Shown: positions 15,013-23,131, counted from the stretch's first letter. The stretch: DNA of 43,189 nucleotides from Streptomyces sp. E2N166 (GCF_003671715.1 NZ_RAIF01000006.1:378144-421332); one strand, 5' to 3'. Notes: generated from the sequence alone by a model not told the origin. A program made the numbers and translations.

Positions 15013-16443
15013 ATGAGAGCCCGACCCCCCGTCAGCCGCGCCCGCCTGGCACTCGCCCTGGCGGCTCTCCTGGGCGGCGGCGCCCTGACCGCCCTGCCCG
15101 CACAGGCCGCGCCCGAGGCAGGCGGTCTCAGCGTCCAGTACCGCACCAGCGCGAGCGGAGCCACCGCAGACCAGACGGAACCCTGGCTCAAGGTGCGCAA
15201 CTCCGGCACCTCCACCGTGCAACTCAGCCAGGTCAAGGTCCGCTACTACTTCAAGGCGGACTCGCCGAACGCGTCCTACCGCTTCGCCTGCTCCTGGGCG
15301 GTGCGGGGCTGTTCCGCCGTCACCGGCGCGTTCGGCACGCTGGACAACCCCACCGCGACGGCCGACCGCTACCTGGAGATCGGCTTCACTCCGGCGGCCG
15401 GCAGCCTGGCACCCGGCGCGGACACCGGTGACATGCAGCTGCGCTTCCACCAGACCAGCTGGCAGACGGTCCGGCAGAGCGACGACTACTCGTTCAACGG
15501 TGCCCAGACCTCGTACGCCGACTGGGACAAGGTCACCGCCCAGGTCGCCGGCGCCACCGTGTGGGGCGCGGCTCCCGAGGGCAACGACCCCACGGACCCG
15601 ACCGATCCGCCCGACCCGACGGATCCGCCCGGCGGCGGACAGGCCCTGTTCGACGACTTCGACTACAGCTCGCACACCGACCCGGACATCTCCGCGCACG
15701 GCTGGAGCGTGCGCGCCAACTCCGGCGGTCCCGGTGTCCCAGGCGCCACCTGGGACCCGTCCAAGGTCACCTTCGTCTCCGCCGGCGGCAACTCCGTGAT
15801 GAACCTGGAGACCTCAACGGCGGGCACCGGAGGGTCCACCACGCACACCGAGGTCCTCACCAAGGACATGAAGTTCAGGAACGGCACCTACGCGGCGCGG
15901 GTGAAGTTCTCCGACGCCCCGAAGTCGGGACCGGACGGGGACCACCTGGTGCAGACGTTCTTCACCATCAACGACCTCAAGGCCCCCATGGCCGACGACT
16001 ACGCCGAGTACGACTTCGAGTACCTGCCGAACGGAGGGTGGGGCGAGCCGTCGAACATCCTCTACACGACCTCCTGGGAGACCTACAACCCGGACCCCTG
16101 GCAGGCCGTCAACCAGCACTCGGAGCAGCGCGTCAGCTACGCGGGCTGGCACGACCTCGTCGTCACGATCGACGACAGCGCCATCACGTACTACGTGGAC
16201 GGGCAGCACTTCGGCACGCATGACGCGCGGTACCTGCCCGAGCGGCCGATGTCGATCAACTTCAACCAGTGGCTGATCGACCTGAACGGGCAGACGTCGA
16301 CGACCCCGCGCGCCTACGACCAGCAGGTCGACTACGTCCTGCACGTCAAGGACCAGGTGCTCACCCCGGCACAGGTCGCCGCGAAGGTCGCCGGGTACCG
16401 CACCGCGGGTACCGGCTTCGTGGACGAGGTTCCCGCCTCCTGA
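15013..16443 (+). CDS. Secreted CBM3-GH16 glycan-binding and hydrolysing protein
   Basis: A 476-residue secreted protein. A signal peptide (cleavage near LPAQAAPEAG) is followed by a family 3 carbohydrate-binding module (about 38-185: LSVQYRTSASGATADQTEPW, VKVRYYFKADSP, FNGAQTSYADWDKVTA). Next comes a Pro/Asp/Thr linker of PTDP repeats (about 192-210), then a GH16-like lectin-fold domain (about 213-450). The GH16 catalytic triad motif E-x-D-x-E is present in AEYDFEY. CBM3 binds cellulose or chitin-like surfaces and GH16 enzymes cut beta-1,3 or beta-1,4 glucans and galactans. It starts at ATG 15013 behind AAAGGA. It follows the amino-sugar operon but has its own leader, and its target glycan is unknown. 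Confidence 0.82.
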   Translation: MRARPPVSRARLALALAALLGGGALTALPAQAAPEAGGLSVQYRTSASGATADQTEPWLKVRNSGTSTVQLSQVKVRYYFKADSPNASYRFACSWAVRGCSAVTGAFGTLDNPTATADRYLEIGFTPAAGSLAPGADTGDMQLRFHQTSWQTVRQSDDYSFNGAQTSYADWDKVTAQVAGATVWGAAPEGNDPTDPTDPPDPTDPPGGGQALFDDFDYSSHTDPDISAHGWSVRANSGGPGVPGATWDPSKVTFVSAGGNSVMNLETSTAGTGGSTTHTEVLTKDMKFRNGTYAARVKFSDAPKSGPDGDHLVQTFFTINDLKAPMADDYAEYDFEYLPNGGWGEPSNILYTTSWETYNPDPWQAVNQHSEQRVSYAGWHDLVVTIDDSAITYYVDGQHFGTHDARYLPERPMSINFNQWLIDLNGQTSTTPRAYDQQVDYVLHVKDQVLTPAQVAAKVAGYRTAGTGFVDEVPAS

Positions 16444-16448
16444 CTCTT

Positions 16449-16500
16449 GGCGGGGACGGTCAGAACAGCCGCTCCTGGGCGGGTGAGGGCCGTCCCCGCC
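16449..16500. terminator. Terminator-like inverted repeat overlapping a gene end
   Basis: GGCGGGGACGG (16449-16459) and CCGTCCCCGCC (16490-16500) are exact complements with a 30-nt loop. The left arm starts 6 nt after the CBM3-GH16 stop. The right arm lies inside the last codons of the convergent 73-residue gene, so the same DNA serves as hairpin and coding sequence. Confidence 0.55.
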
Positions 16501-16681
16501 GGGTCCGGCGGGGGGTGCTCGGCGCGGGTGCCGTGTCACCGAACAGGGGCGCCGTGCCGTACTCGTCCGGCTCGGCCGGGACGGTGGCGGGCCCGGTGCC
16601 CACGTTGAGGACCAGTGGGGCGTCCAGGTCGAAATCGCCCGGTGTCATCGCCGCCCACTCACGGTCCTGCCGCTCACCCAC
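16460..16681 (-). CDS. Small acidic protein of unknown function
   Basis: A 73-residue protein starting with GTG 16681, with GAGAGAGGTG upstream. The sequence begins MGERQDREWAAMTPGDFDLD and is followed by LVLNVGTGPATVP and a basic C-terminal tail ending QERLF. There is no signal peptide or membrane segment. Composition and codon use fit a real Streptomyces gene, but I do not know a function. It converges on the CBM3-GH16 gene. Confidence 0.6.
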   Translation of the reverse strand: MGERQDREWAAMTPGDFDLDAPLVLNVGTGPATVPAEPDEYGTAPLFGDTAPAPSTPRRTRRGRPSPAQERLF

Positions 16682-16806
16682 GCACCGACACCTCTCTCGC
16701 GCCGCCCGCCGCGACCACGCGACGCTACCAGCCCTGCGGCAGCCCGGTGATCACGGCTCCTGTCCCGCTCGCTTCCATCGTTCCCGGACTGCGGCGACCG
16801 ACGCAT

Positions 16807-16846
16807 CGTGCGGCCCCGCGTACGGGGGAGAACGCGGGGCCGCACG
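16807..16846. terminator. Perfect 15-bp inverted repeat, likely terminator
   Basis: CGTGCGGCCCCGCGT (16807-16821) and ACGCGGGGCCGCACG (16832-16846) are exact complements with a 10-nt loop. They lie about 90 nt downstream of the minus-strand reading frame ending at 16937. The hairpin insulates that frame from the small gene at 16460-16681. Nothing else is seen in 16682-16936. Confidence 0.7.
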
Positions 16847-16936
16847 AGCAAGCTATCGGAGTGGGCCGCCGCCTGCCAGACCCGGCCGCACCGGGACGGT
16901 GCGGGCGACTCCGGCCCGCTCGGCACCCGTCGCGGC

Positions 16937-17284
16937 TCAGCCCGGAGGGTCAGCCGCCGGCAGCTCCGCGATCTGTTCGTGCAGCCGTCGCGGTACCCGG
17001 ACCGCCCACCGGCCGGCTGCCTCGGCGCTCAGCTCCCGGCTCCACCGCCGGCTGTTGCGGGCGGCCGTGCGTACCTCTCCCTCCCGGGCGGCGGCGGTGG
17101 TGGCGGTGTACCGGAAGACGTCGGCGGCGGGCACGTCCTGTTCCAGTGCCCGGCTGGGAGTCAGCCAGTGCGCGGTGCTGTCCCGCAGGAGCCGGCGGAG
17201 TCACTGCTGCTGCGGCGCGACGACGCCGTGCAGCAGCGCGCGGGCGCGGGCCACTTCACCGCGGGCCAGGACGTGGGCCGGCAT
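16937..17284 (-). pseudogene. Small gene interrupted by an in-frame TGA
   Basis: Read from ATG 17284 on the minus strand, the frame gives 27 codons (MPAHVLARGEVARARALLHG then VVAPQQQ). A TGA follows at 17201-17203, then 87 further codons in the same frame (LRRLLRDSTAHWLTPSRALE, later ADVFRYTATTAAAREGEVRT) to a stop at 16937. Coding-type composition continues unbroken across the TGA, which could arise from TGG or CGA by one base change. Translation restart at an internal GTG (17134) would yield 65 residues. There is no clear ribosome site before 17284, so the true start may lie further upstream. Family unknown. Sequencing error cannot be excluded. Confidence 0.45.
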
Positions 17285-17341
17285 CAGGGTCGATGCGGTC
17301 GTCCAGGGCAGGGCAGCGGGAGTGGACGGACATGGGTGACT

Positions 17342-17491
17342 GTCTCCTGAGTGAACGGGCGGGAACCCTTGATCGACGCCCGGCGTCTGCCGGGCGGGCG
17401 GCTGTGGACCGTGCGGTCGTTCAGGAGACGCCCATGGCGGGGATTCCATGCCACGACCGTGGGCCGCGGTCCGGGCGGCGGGACCGCGGCC
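17342..17491 (+). promoter_or_regulatory. Structured leader with nested inverted repeats before the M23 peptidase gene
   Basis: The gap 17285-17619 holds three features. An outer pair GTCTCCTGA (17342-17350) / TCAGGAGAC (17421-17429) encloses a perfect hairpin GCCCGGC (17378-17384) / GCCGGGC (17389-17395). A separate 11-bp hairpin GGCCGCGGTCC (17462-17472) / GGACCGCGGCC (17481-17491) follows. Together they could fold into a multi-element RNA 130-280 nt ahead of the peptidase start. I looked for ydaO-type (c-di-AMP) riboswitch motifs, which control cell-wall hydrolases in Streptomyces, and did not find them. Confidence 0.45.
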
Positions 17492-17619
17492 GAGTTGCCC
17501 GCCGGGCCGCCACCGCTCTGCCCGTTCGGACGTCTCCCGCTGCCTCGGGGCCTCCTGACGCCTGCGGAACGGGGCGTTACCTTCGGCTTCGTGAGCATCA
17601 GGTCCCGGCGAGCGCCCCG

Positions 17620-18777
17620 GTGAACGACGAGCGGCTGACCGTGGCGGATGCGGCCGTGGACGCGGACGAGCGACAGCAGGAACACCCAGCGGGCCCCGAG
17701 CGGCCAAAACAGCCGGGTCAGCCGGAACAGGCCGGAAAGCGGAAGCGCCGCGGTCCGGGGTTCTTCACGCTGCTGCTGCTACCGGGTCTGGTGACCGTCA
17801 CCGGCGTGGCCGCGTTTCTCGCGCTGACCGGCGGTCTGCCGTCCCCGTGGCCCGAGGACTCCGGCACCAACCCGGCCGCGGCGGTCGACATCGACCCCTC
17901 CTACGTCCCGTGGCTGCGCAAGGCGGCCTCGGCCTGCACGATCCTCGAACCGTCCGTGCTCGCAGCACAGATCGACCAGCTCTCCGGCTGGAGCGACGAC
18001 ACGGACGCGCTCTCCGGCCAGAAGGGCATCGCCGCCTTCACCGACACCGAGTGGCGGATCTGGGGCAGGGACGACGACGGCAACGGGCACTCCTCGCCCC
18101 GCGATCCGGCGGACGCCATCATGGCGCTCGGCCGGCAGGACTGCTCGCTGGCCGAGAAGGTGACCGAACTGCGCACCGAGGGCCGGGTCAACGGGGACCT
18201 CGTGGACCTGACCCTCGCCGCGTACTCGTCGGGAACGGACGCCGTGACGAAGGCGGGGCGCGTACCTCCGACGGCCAGGACCTACCTCGCCGAGGTCGAG
18301 GCCCTGATTCCGCGTTACGAGGCACTCGACCGGGCCGATTCCGGCGGCGGCACGGGTGGGGCGGCCGGCGCGCTGCCGGCCGCTCCGGTGAGCCCGCTCA
18401 CCATCACCTCGCCCTACGGGTCGCGGGAGCACCCGCTGACCGGGGTGACCAAGCTGCACACCGGCGTGGACTTCGCCGCGCCCCAGGGAGCGCGGGTCGT
18501 CGCCGCACGGCGCGGCCGCGTGGTGTTCGCCGCGTCGACCAGCGCGTACGGAAACCGCGTGGTGATCGACCACGGCACCATCGAGGGCAAACGCCTGGAG
18601 ACCACCTACAGTCACCTGTCGTCCCTGGAGACCGCCGTGGGACAGGCCGTGGAGGCCGGCGCCCCGATCGGACGGGTCGGCTCCACCGGCCTGTCCACCG
18701 GGCCCCACCTGCACTTCGAGGTCGTCCTCGACGGGTACTACACCGATCCGCGGCCCTGGCTCGTCGCCGGCGGCTAG
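17620..18777 (+). CDS. Membrane-anchored cell-wall hydrolase: lysozyme-like domain plus M23 peptidase
   Basis: A 385-residue protein. A charged cytoplasmic N-terminus (about 1-48) precedes one membrane segment (FFTLLLLPGLVTVTGVAAFL). An MltB/lysozyme-like domain (about 85-190) follows, with the signature VLAAQIDQLSGWSDDTD and DPADAIMALGRQDCSLAEKV. A C-terminal LytM/M23 metallopeptidase (about 250-380) has the zinc ligands in HTGVDFAAP and HLHFE. Such two-domain proteins cut glycan strands and peptide crosslinks in growth or sporulation. GTG 17620 (VNDERLTVAD) is chosen because the sequence upstream lacks homology; its ribosome site is weak. The N-terminal domain is less certain than M23. Confidence 0.82.
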   Translation: MNDERLTVADAAVDADERQQEHPAGPERPKQPGQPEQAGKRKRRGPGFFTLLLLPGLVTVTGVAAFLALTGGLPSPWPEDSGTNPAAAVDIDPSYVPWLRKAASACTILEPSVLAAQIDQLSGWSDDTDALSGQKGIAAFTDTEWRIWGRDDDGNGHSSPRDPADAIMALGRQDCSLAEKVTELRTEGRVNGDLVDLTLAAYSSGTDAVTKAGRVPPTARTYLAEVEALIPRYEALDRADSGGGTGGAAGALPAAPVSPLTITSPYGSREHPLTGVTKLHTGVDFAAPQGARVVAARRGRVVFAASTSAYGNRVVIDHGTIEGKRLETTYSHLSSLETAVGQAVEAGAPIGRVGSTGLSTGPHLHFEVVLDGYYTDPRPWLVAGG

Positions 18778-18789
18778 CAGCCGGGACGC

Positions 18790-19068
18790 ATGTCCGCATC
18801 TGTGGGTCGTACGGCCGGACGGCCATGGCGTCGCCGCCGCGCGCCGCGCAGACTGAACGTCCCCGAGGCCGACCGGGCCGCGGTCGTCGCGCTGCATCCG
18901 CGTCCCGGCTTCAAGCGCCGCATCCTGGGGGCGTTCACCGACGGTGTGCGGCCCAAGCCGGACACCGCGTTCGGCAACGTCAAGGCGGACGTGCTCGCGC
19001 ACTACGTGCCGGGCTTCGAGCGCGGGGACTTCGTCCGCACCGTTCTCGACTCCCCGTGGGCGGAGTAG
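18790..19068 (+). pseudogene. C-terminal fragment of an HD-domain hydrolase
   Basis: The 92-codon frame ends with FKRRILGAFTDGVRPKPDTA then FGNVKADVLAHYVPGFERGD and FVRTVLDSPWAE, which looks like the C-terminus of HD-domain metal-dependent hydrolases (cyanamide-hydratase-like). The HD metal-binding core that should precede it is absent; in its place are a short Arg-rich stretch and the end of the M23 gene. It is best read as a truncated remnant. The family call is from memory of such C-termini. Confidence 0.5.
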
Positions 19069-20063
19069 CCACGGCCGGGTCCGCGCGGCGTGCGGTAGCG
19101 GTGACGGCCTTCGACGGGGTGCAACTGCTCGACGTCACCGGTCCGGCCGAGGTCTTCGCCACGGCCAACCTCTTCGGCGCCCGCTACGACGTACGGGTCG
19201 TCTCCCCGTCCGGCACGGACGTGCGGACGTCCTCCGGGGTCAGGGTGGGCGTGGACGGCGGTCCTGCCGGGCTGCCCGGCCGGCTGGACACCCTGGTGGT
19301 GACCGGGAGGCGGGAGTGGCGGCAGGCCGTCGCCGAGCCGGATCTGATGGGGCTCGTGACCGGACTGGCCGGCCGCTCGCGCCGTGTCACCTCCGTGTGC
19401 TCCGGAGCGTTCCTGCTGGCACAGGCCGGACTGCTCGACGGCCGGCGGGCCGCGACGCACTGGCGGCTCGCCGGGCAGCTGGCCGCCGCCTACCCGCGGG
19501 TTACGGTCGAACCGGACCCGGTGTTCGTCCGGGACGGCCCGGTCACGACGTCCGCGGGCGTCACCGCGGGCATCGATCTGGCCCTGTCCCTGGTCGAGGA
19601 CGACCACGGCGGGGGCCTGGCCCGTGAGGTGGCCCGCGAACTCGTGGTCTTCATGGCCCGCCCGGGCGGTCAGTCGCAGTTCAGCGCGCGCCTGACCCCG
19701 CGCGAGGCACGGCACCCGGTGGTGCGCGCCGTGATGGACGCCGTGACCGCCGACCCGTCCGCTCCGCACGGCCCGGAGTCCCTGGCCCGTGCCGCGGGGG
19801 TCAGCTCCCGGCACCTGCGGCGGCTCTTCCGCGCCGAGACGGGGATGACGACCGGCCAGTACCTGGAATCCGTGCGGCTGGAGTGCGCGCAGGCCCTCCT
19901 CGAAGGGGGCAACGATCGCATCGAGGCGGTGGCGGGCCGGTCGGGCTTCGGTTCCTCGGAGACGATGCGCCGTGTCTTCCAGAGCGCTCTGGGCGTGACG
20001 CCCACGAGCTACCGGGCACGTTTCCGGTCGACCGGGGGGTGCCCGGCGCCGGGTGAGGCCTGA
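19056..20063 (+). CDS. GlxA-type regulator: DJ-1/PfpI domain plus AraC helix-turn-helix
   Basis: A 335-residue protein with an N-terminal class I amidotransferase-like DJ-1/PfpI domain (FDGVQLLDVTGPAEVFATAN, and the nucleophile-elbow region SVCSGAFLLAQAGLLDG with its Cys) and a C-terminal AraC/XylS double HTH (about 230-325: GPESLARAAGVSSRHLRRLF, then GRSGFGSSETMRRVFQ). Relatives act as transcription activators responding to small nitrogenous ligands. GTG 19056 overlaps the end of the HD-domain remnant by 13 nt and lacks a clear ribosome site; a slightly later start before VTAFDGVQL is possible. No obvious target gene lies next to it. Confidence 0.85.
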   Translation: MGGVATAGSARRAVAVTAFDGVQLLDVTGPAEVFATANLFGARYDVRVVSPSGTDVRTSSGVRVGVDGGPAGLPGRLDTLVVTGRREWRQAVAEPDLMGLVTGLAGRSRRVTSVCSGAFLLAQAGLLDGRRAATHWRLAGQLAAAYPRVTVEPDPVFVRDGPVTTSAGVTAGIDLALSLVEDDHGGGLAREVARELVVFMARPGGQSQFSARLTPREARHPVVRAVMDAVTADPSAPHGPESLARAAGVSSRHLRRLFRAETGMTTGQYLESVRLECAQALLEGGNDRIEAVAGRSGFGSSETMRRVFQSALGVTPTSYRARFRSTGGCPAPGEA

Positions 20064-20141
20064 GCCGGCTCTCGCAGCGTGCCGTCGCACAAGACCAGCA
20101 CCTCGGCGTTTGATCCGCCATATCGCGTCGAAGGACACAGT

Positions 20142-21680
20142 ATGACCCATTCGAAACGCGAGACAGAGCGAAAGTACGAGCCCTCCTCCCCCGGCGCCGA
20201 CGGGCTGCCGGACCTCAGCGGCGTCGGTCCCGTCGCCTCGGTCACCGAGGCCGGAGCCGAGGAGCTGGACGCGGTGTACCACGACACCGTGGATCTGCGG
20301 CTGGCCGGCACGTCGGCCACCTTGCGCCGCCGGACGGGCGGCTCGGACGCCGGGTGGCATCTGAAGCTCCCGCTCACCGGAGACAGCCGCGAGGAGGTGC
20401 GGGCCGCGCTGTCGGACGACGTACCGGAGGCGCTGCGCGAGCTCGTTCTGTCCCGTACACGGGGCGCGGAGCTGCGTCCGGTGATGCGCGTCAGGTCCGC
20501 CCGCTCGGTTCGGCATCTCCGTGATGCCGAAGGCACGGTGCTCGCCGAGCTCAGCCTCGACGAGGTGCGTGCCGACTCGCTGTCGGGCGGCGGTGGCAGT
20601 GCCGAGTGGAGCGAGCTGGAGGTCGAGCTCGCCGACGGGGCCCCCGCCGGGCTGCTGGACACCGTGGAGCGCAAGCTGCGCAAGAAGGGGATCGCCCGGT
20701 CGGACAGCCCTTCCAAACTCGCCCGGGCGTTGCGGGACACCGGTGCCTCGGCGGAGGTGAAGCCGTCGCGCCGGACCTCGGACAAGGTGGTGCCCGGGTC
20801 CTCGGGCGCGTACGTGGCGGCGTACGTGCGCGAACAGGCCGGCGTCCTGGTGGCGCTGGATCCGGTGGCCCGCCGGGACCTGCCCGACGGGGTGCACAAG
20901 ATGCGTGTCACGTGCCGGCGCCTGCGCGGCTGCCTGCGCTCGTACCGGTCGGTTCTCGACCGGCGGGTCACCGATCCCCTGCGCGCCGAGCTCAAGTGGC
21001 TGGCGGGTGAACTGGGGGTCGAGCGGGACCAGGAGGTGCTGCGCGAACGGCTGAGCGGCGCGGTCGCCGAGCTGCCCGACGACCTGGTGCTCGGCCCGGT
21101 CGCCGCACGGCTGCGGGTGTGGGACGTGTCCCGCGGCGACGAGAGCCGGACGCGTACGCGGGAGGCCCTGGCCTCGGCCCGCTATCTGCGGCTCCTGGAC
21201 GCGCTGGACGGGCTGGTCCGGCGGCCGCCGCTGCGCGCCAAGGCGGCGGGCAAACCGGCCCCGGTCATGGCCAAAGCGGTCCTCAAGGAGTACGACCGTC
21301 TCGCCGGGCGCATGGACCACGCACTGGAGCAGCCGCCCGGGCAGGCCCGGGACACGGCGCTGCACCAGGCGCGCAAGGCGGCCAAGAAGGTCCGCTACGC
21401 GGCCGAGGTGGCGCGTCCGGCACTCGGCAAGCCCGTCGCCCGCCTCGGCAAGCGCGCCAAGGCGGTGCAGAAGCTGCTCGGCGAGCACCAGGACGCCGTA
21501 GTCGCCCAGGACAAGCTGCGGGAACTGGCGGTGGCGGCCCACGGCGCGGGCGAGACGGCGTTCACGTGGGGGCTGCTCCACGGTCAGGAACGGGCGGGAG
21601 CCCGCGCACGGCAGGAGGAACTCCCGTCGGTGTGGCGGGCGGCGTCGGACCCCGCGCTCCGGACGGCCCTGAAGCACTGA
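20142..21680 (+). CDS. CYTH-CHAD domain protein (polyphosphate-associated)
   Basis: A 512-residue protein. The N-terminal CYTH triphosphate-tunnel domain (about 1-200) shows the ERKYEP motif and alternating charged strands such as WHLKLPL, followed by LDEVRADSL and WSELEVEL. A linker leads to a C-terminal CHAD helical domain (about 225-505) rich in conserved His, Lys and Arg: DGVHKMRVTCRRLRGCLRSY and LHQARKAAKKVRYAAEVA. CYTH domains hydrolyse inorganic triphosphate or ThTP and CHAD domains bind polyphosphate granules. ATG 20142 has AAGGA upstream and gives the ERKYEP N-terminus. It converges on a polyphosphate kinase 2 gene, which supports a polyphosphate role. Confidence 0.9.
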   Translation: MTHSKRETERKYEPSSPGADGLPDLSGVGPVASVTEAGAEELDAVYHDTVDLRLAGTSATLRRRTGGSDAGWHLKLPLTGDSREEVRAALSDDVPEALRELVLSRTRGAELRPVMRVRSARSVRHLRDAEGTVLAELSLDEVRADSLSGGGGSAEWSELEVELADGAPAGLLDTVERKLRKKGIARSDSPSKLARALRDTGASAEVKPSRRTSDKVVPGSSGAYVAAYVREQAGVLVALDPVARRDLPDGVHKMRVTCRRLRGCLRSYRSVLDRRVTDPLRAELKWLAGELGVERDQEVLRERLSGAVAELPDDLVLGPVAARLRVWDVSRGDESRTRTREALASARYLRLLDALDGLVRRPPLRAKAAGKPAPVMAKAVLKEYDRLAGRMDHALEQPPGQARDTALHQARKAAKKVRYAAEVARPALGKPVARLGKRAKAVQKLLGEHQDAVVAQDKLRELAVAAHGAGETAFTWGLLHGQERAGARARQEELPSVWRAASDPALRTALKH

Positions 21681-21709
21681 GCCGCACGCACGGCCCGCGT
21701 CGGTGCGCG

Positions 21710-21730
21710 CCACCCGGGGCTCCCGGGTGG
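21710..21730. terminator. Bidirectional terminator hairpin
   Basis: CCACCCGGG (21710-21718) and CCCGGGTGG (21722-21730) form a perfect 9-bp stem with a 3-nt loop between the convergent CHAD gene (ending 21680) and PPK2 gene (ending 21741). Confidence 0.7.
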
Positions 21731-21740
21731 ACGGCCGGGG

Positions 21741-22721
21741 TCAGTCCGCCGGGTCCGGGTGGGTCCCCGGTCCGTCGCCGCGTCCGGCCAGCGGTGTCGG
21801 CGAGAGGTCGACGGGTTCCTCACCGGCTTCGAGCAGGGTGTCGGCGGCGCCCACGATCAGCGGGTCGGGACTGCCCACGGCCTCGTCGTCCTTCGCCGGA
21901 TAGTCGAAGCGGTCCAGCAGGCTGCGCATGGCCTCCAGCCGGCCCCGGCGCTTGTCGTTGTTCTTGACCACCGTCCAGGGTGCGTGGGGCGTGTCGGTGG
22001 CCCGGAACATGTCGATCTTGGCCGCGGTGTAGTCGTCCCAGCGGTCCAGTGACGAGAGGTCCGTCGGCGAGAGTTTCCAACGGCGGACCGGGTCGACCTG
22101 GCGGATCGCGAAACGGGTCCGCTGCTCGGCCCGGGAAACGGAGAACCAGAGCTTCACCAGCAGGATGCCGTCGTCGGTGAGCAGCTGTTCGAACAGCGGC
22201 GCCTGCTGGAGGAACTGCCGGTACTGGGGCTCGGTGCAGAAGCCCATCACGCGCTCGACGCCGGCCCGGTTGTACCAGGAGCGGTCGAAGAAGACGATCT
22301 CGCCGCGGGCGGGCAGGTGAGCCACGTAGCGCTGGAAGTACCACTGTCCCGCCTCCCTCTCGGTCGGCTTGTCCAGTGCGACCACACGGGCGCCGCGGGG
22401 GTTCAGGCGCTCGGTGAAGCGCTGGATGGTGCCGCCCTTGCCGGCCGCGTCGCGGCCCTCGCAGAGGACGACGATCCGCTGACCGGTCTCCTTGGCCCAG
22501 CGCTGCATCTTGAGCAGCTCGATCTGCAGGACGCGCTTCTGCCGCTCGTAGTCCGACCTGCGCACCTTGCGGTCGTACGGATGGTTCTCCCGCCAGGTGT
22601 CGATGGGGCTTCCCTGCGCGTTGAGCAGGATCGGCTTCTCCGGCCTGCGCTCGTCGATCCGCAGGCCTTCGAGGAGATCCTCCTCGGGTGCGTCGGTACC
22701 GGCGCCGTCCGCCTTCGCCAT
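21741..22721 (-). CDS. ppk2: Polyphosphate kinase 2
   Basis: A 326-residue PPK2-family P-loop kinase, which transfers phosphate between polyphosphate and nucleotides. Walker A is EGRDAAGKGGTIQRFTE. The lid and Walker B region follows in GQWYFQRYVAHLP and VFFDRSWYNRAGVERVMGF. Further family segments are LLVKLWFSVSRAEQRTRF and APWTVVKNNDKRRGRLEAM. The length fits a one-domain enzyme. ATG 22721 has GAGGAGG upstream; a GTG eight codons earlier (22745) overlaps the stop of the preceding gene as GTGA, so coupling is possible from either start. Whether it mainly makes or uses polyphosphate cannot be told from sequence. Confidence 0.92.
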   Translation of the reverse strand: MAKADGAGTDAPEEDLLEGLRIDERRPEKPILLNAQGSPIDTWRENHPYDRKVRRSDYERQKRVLQIELLKMQRWAKETGQRIVVLCEGRDAAGKGGTIQRFTERLNPRGARVVALDKPTEREAGQWYFQRYVAHLPARGEIVFFDRSWYNRAGVERVMGFCTEPQYRQFLQQAPLFEQLLTDDGILLVKLWFSVSRAEQRTRFAIRQVDPVRRWKLSPTDLSSLDRWDDYTAAKIDMFRATDTPHAPWTVVKNNDKRRGRLEAMRSLLDRFDYPAKDDEAVGSPDPLIVGAADTLLEAGEEPVDLSPTPLAGRGDGPGTHPDPAD

Positions 22722-22741
22722 GCCCGCCTCCTCTTCCGTGC

Positions 22742-23131
22742 TCACGCCGCGTACGCCCGGTCCCGCGGGGAGCGCACGGCGCGCACGGAACCGGCCGGGG
22801 TCCGGGCGGCCGTGACCCGGTAGGTGGTCCTGGCCGGGTCGGTCAGCGGTTCGCCCAGAGTGATCCGGCCGGCGGCGTGCAGCCTGTCGCACTCGGCGGT
22901 GGGCAGCGCCACGTAGCAGCCGCCCCTGCCCGTGGCCGAGTCCAGCGGCCGCCAGTAGCTGTATCTGCGCCCTCCGCCCTCGCGCACGGTGACGAACACA
23001 GGGGTACGCGCATCGGCGACTATCCGCAGGATGTCGGCCCCGGCGGGACCGAGCGGTGCGCACGGGCGGGGCCCGCGGCGACCGGTCGCGCGGGTGTCGG
23101 CGGTCTGCGCGTGGACGACGGTAAGCGGCAT
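22742..23131 (-). CDS. Conserved-looking protein of unknown function upstream of ppk2
   Basis: A 129-residue protein beginning MPLTVVHAQTADTRATG. The middle contains a beta-rich stretch TPVFVTVREGGGRRYSYWRP and the C-terminal part has LGEPLTDPARTTYRVTA. There is no signal peptide or membrane segment. Its stop overlaps a possible GTG start of ppk2 (GTGA at 22742-22745), so the two are likely one transcription and translation unit. I do not recognise the family; its link to polyphosphate is by position only. Confidence 0.6.
   Translation of the reverse strand: MPLTVVHAQTADTRATGRRGPRPCAPLGPAGADILRIVADARTPVFVTVREGGGRRYSYWRPLDSATGRGGCYVALPTAECDRLHAAGRITLGEPLTDPARTTYRVTAARTPAGSVRAVRSPRDRAYAA

Noticed and set aside
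17285..17619. ydaO/yuaA c-di-AMP riboswitch before the M23 gene
   Set aside because: The conserved GCCGAACC-type and GGCAGG-type motifs of that riboswitch were not found; only generic hairpins are seen.
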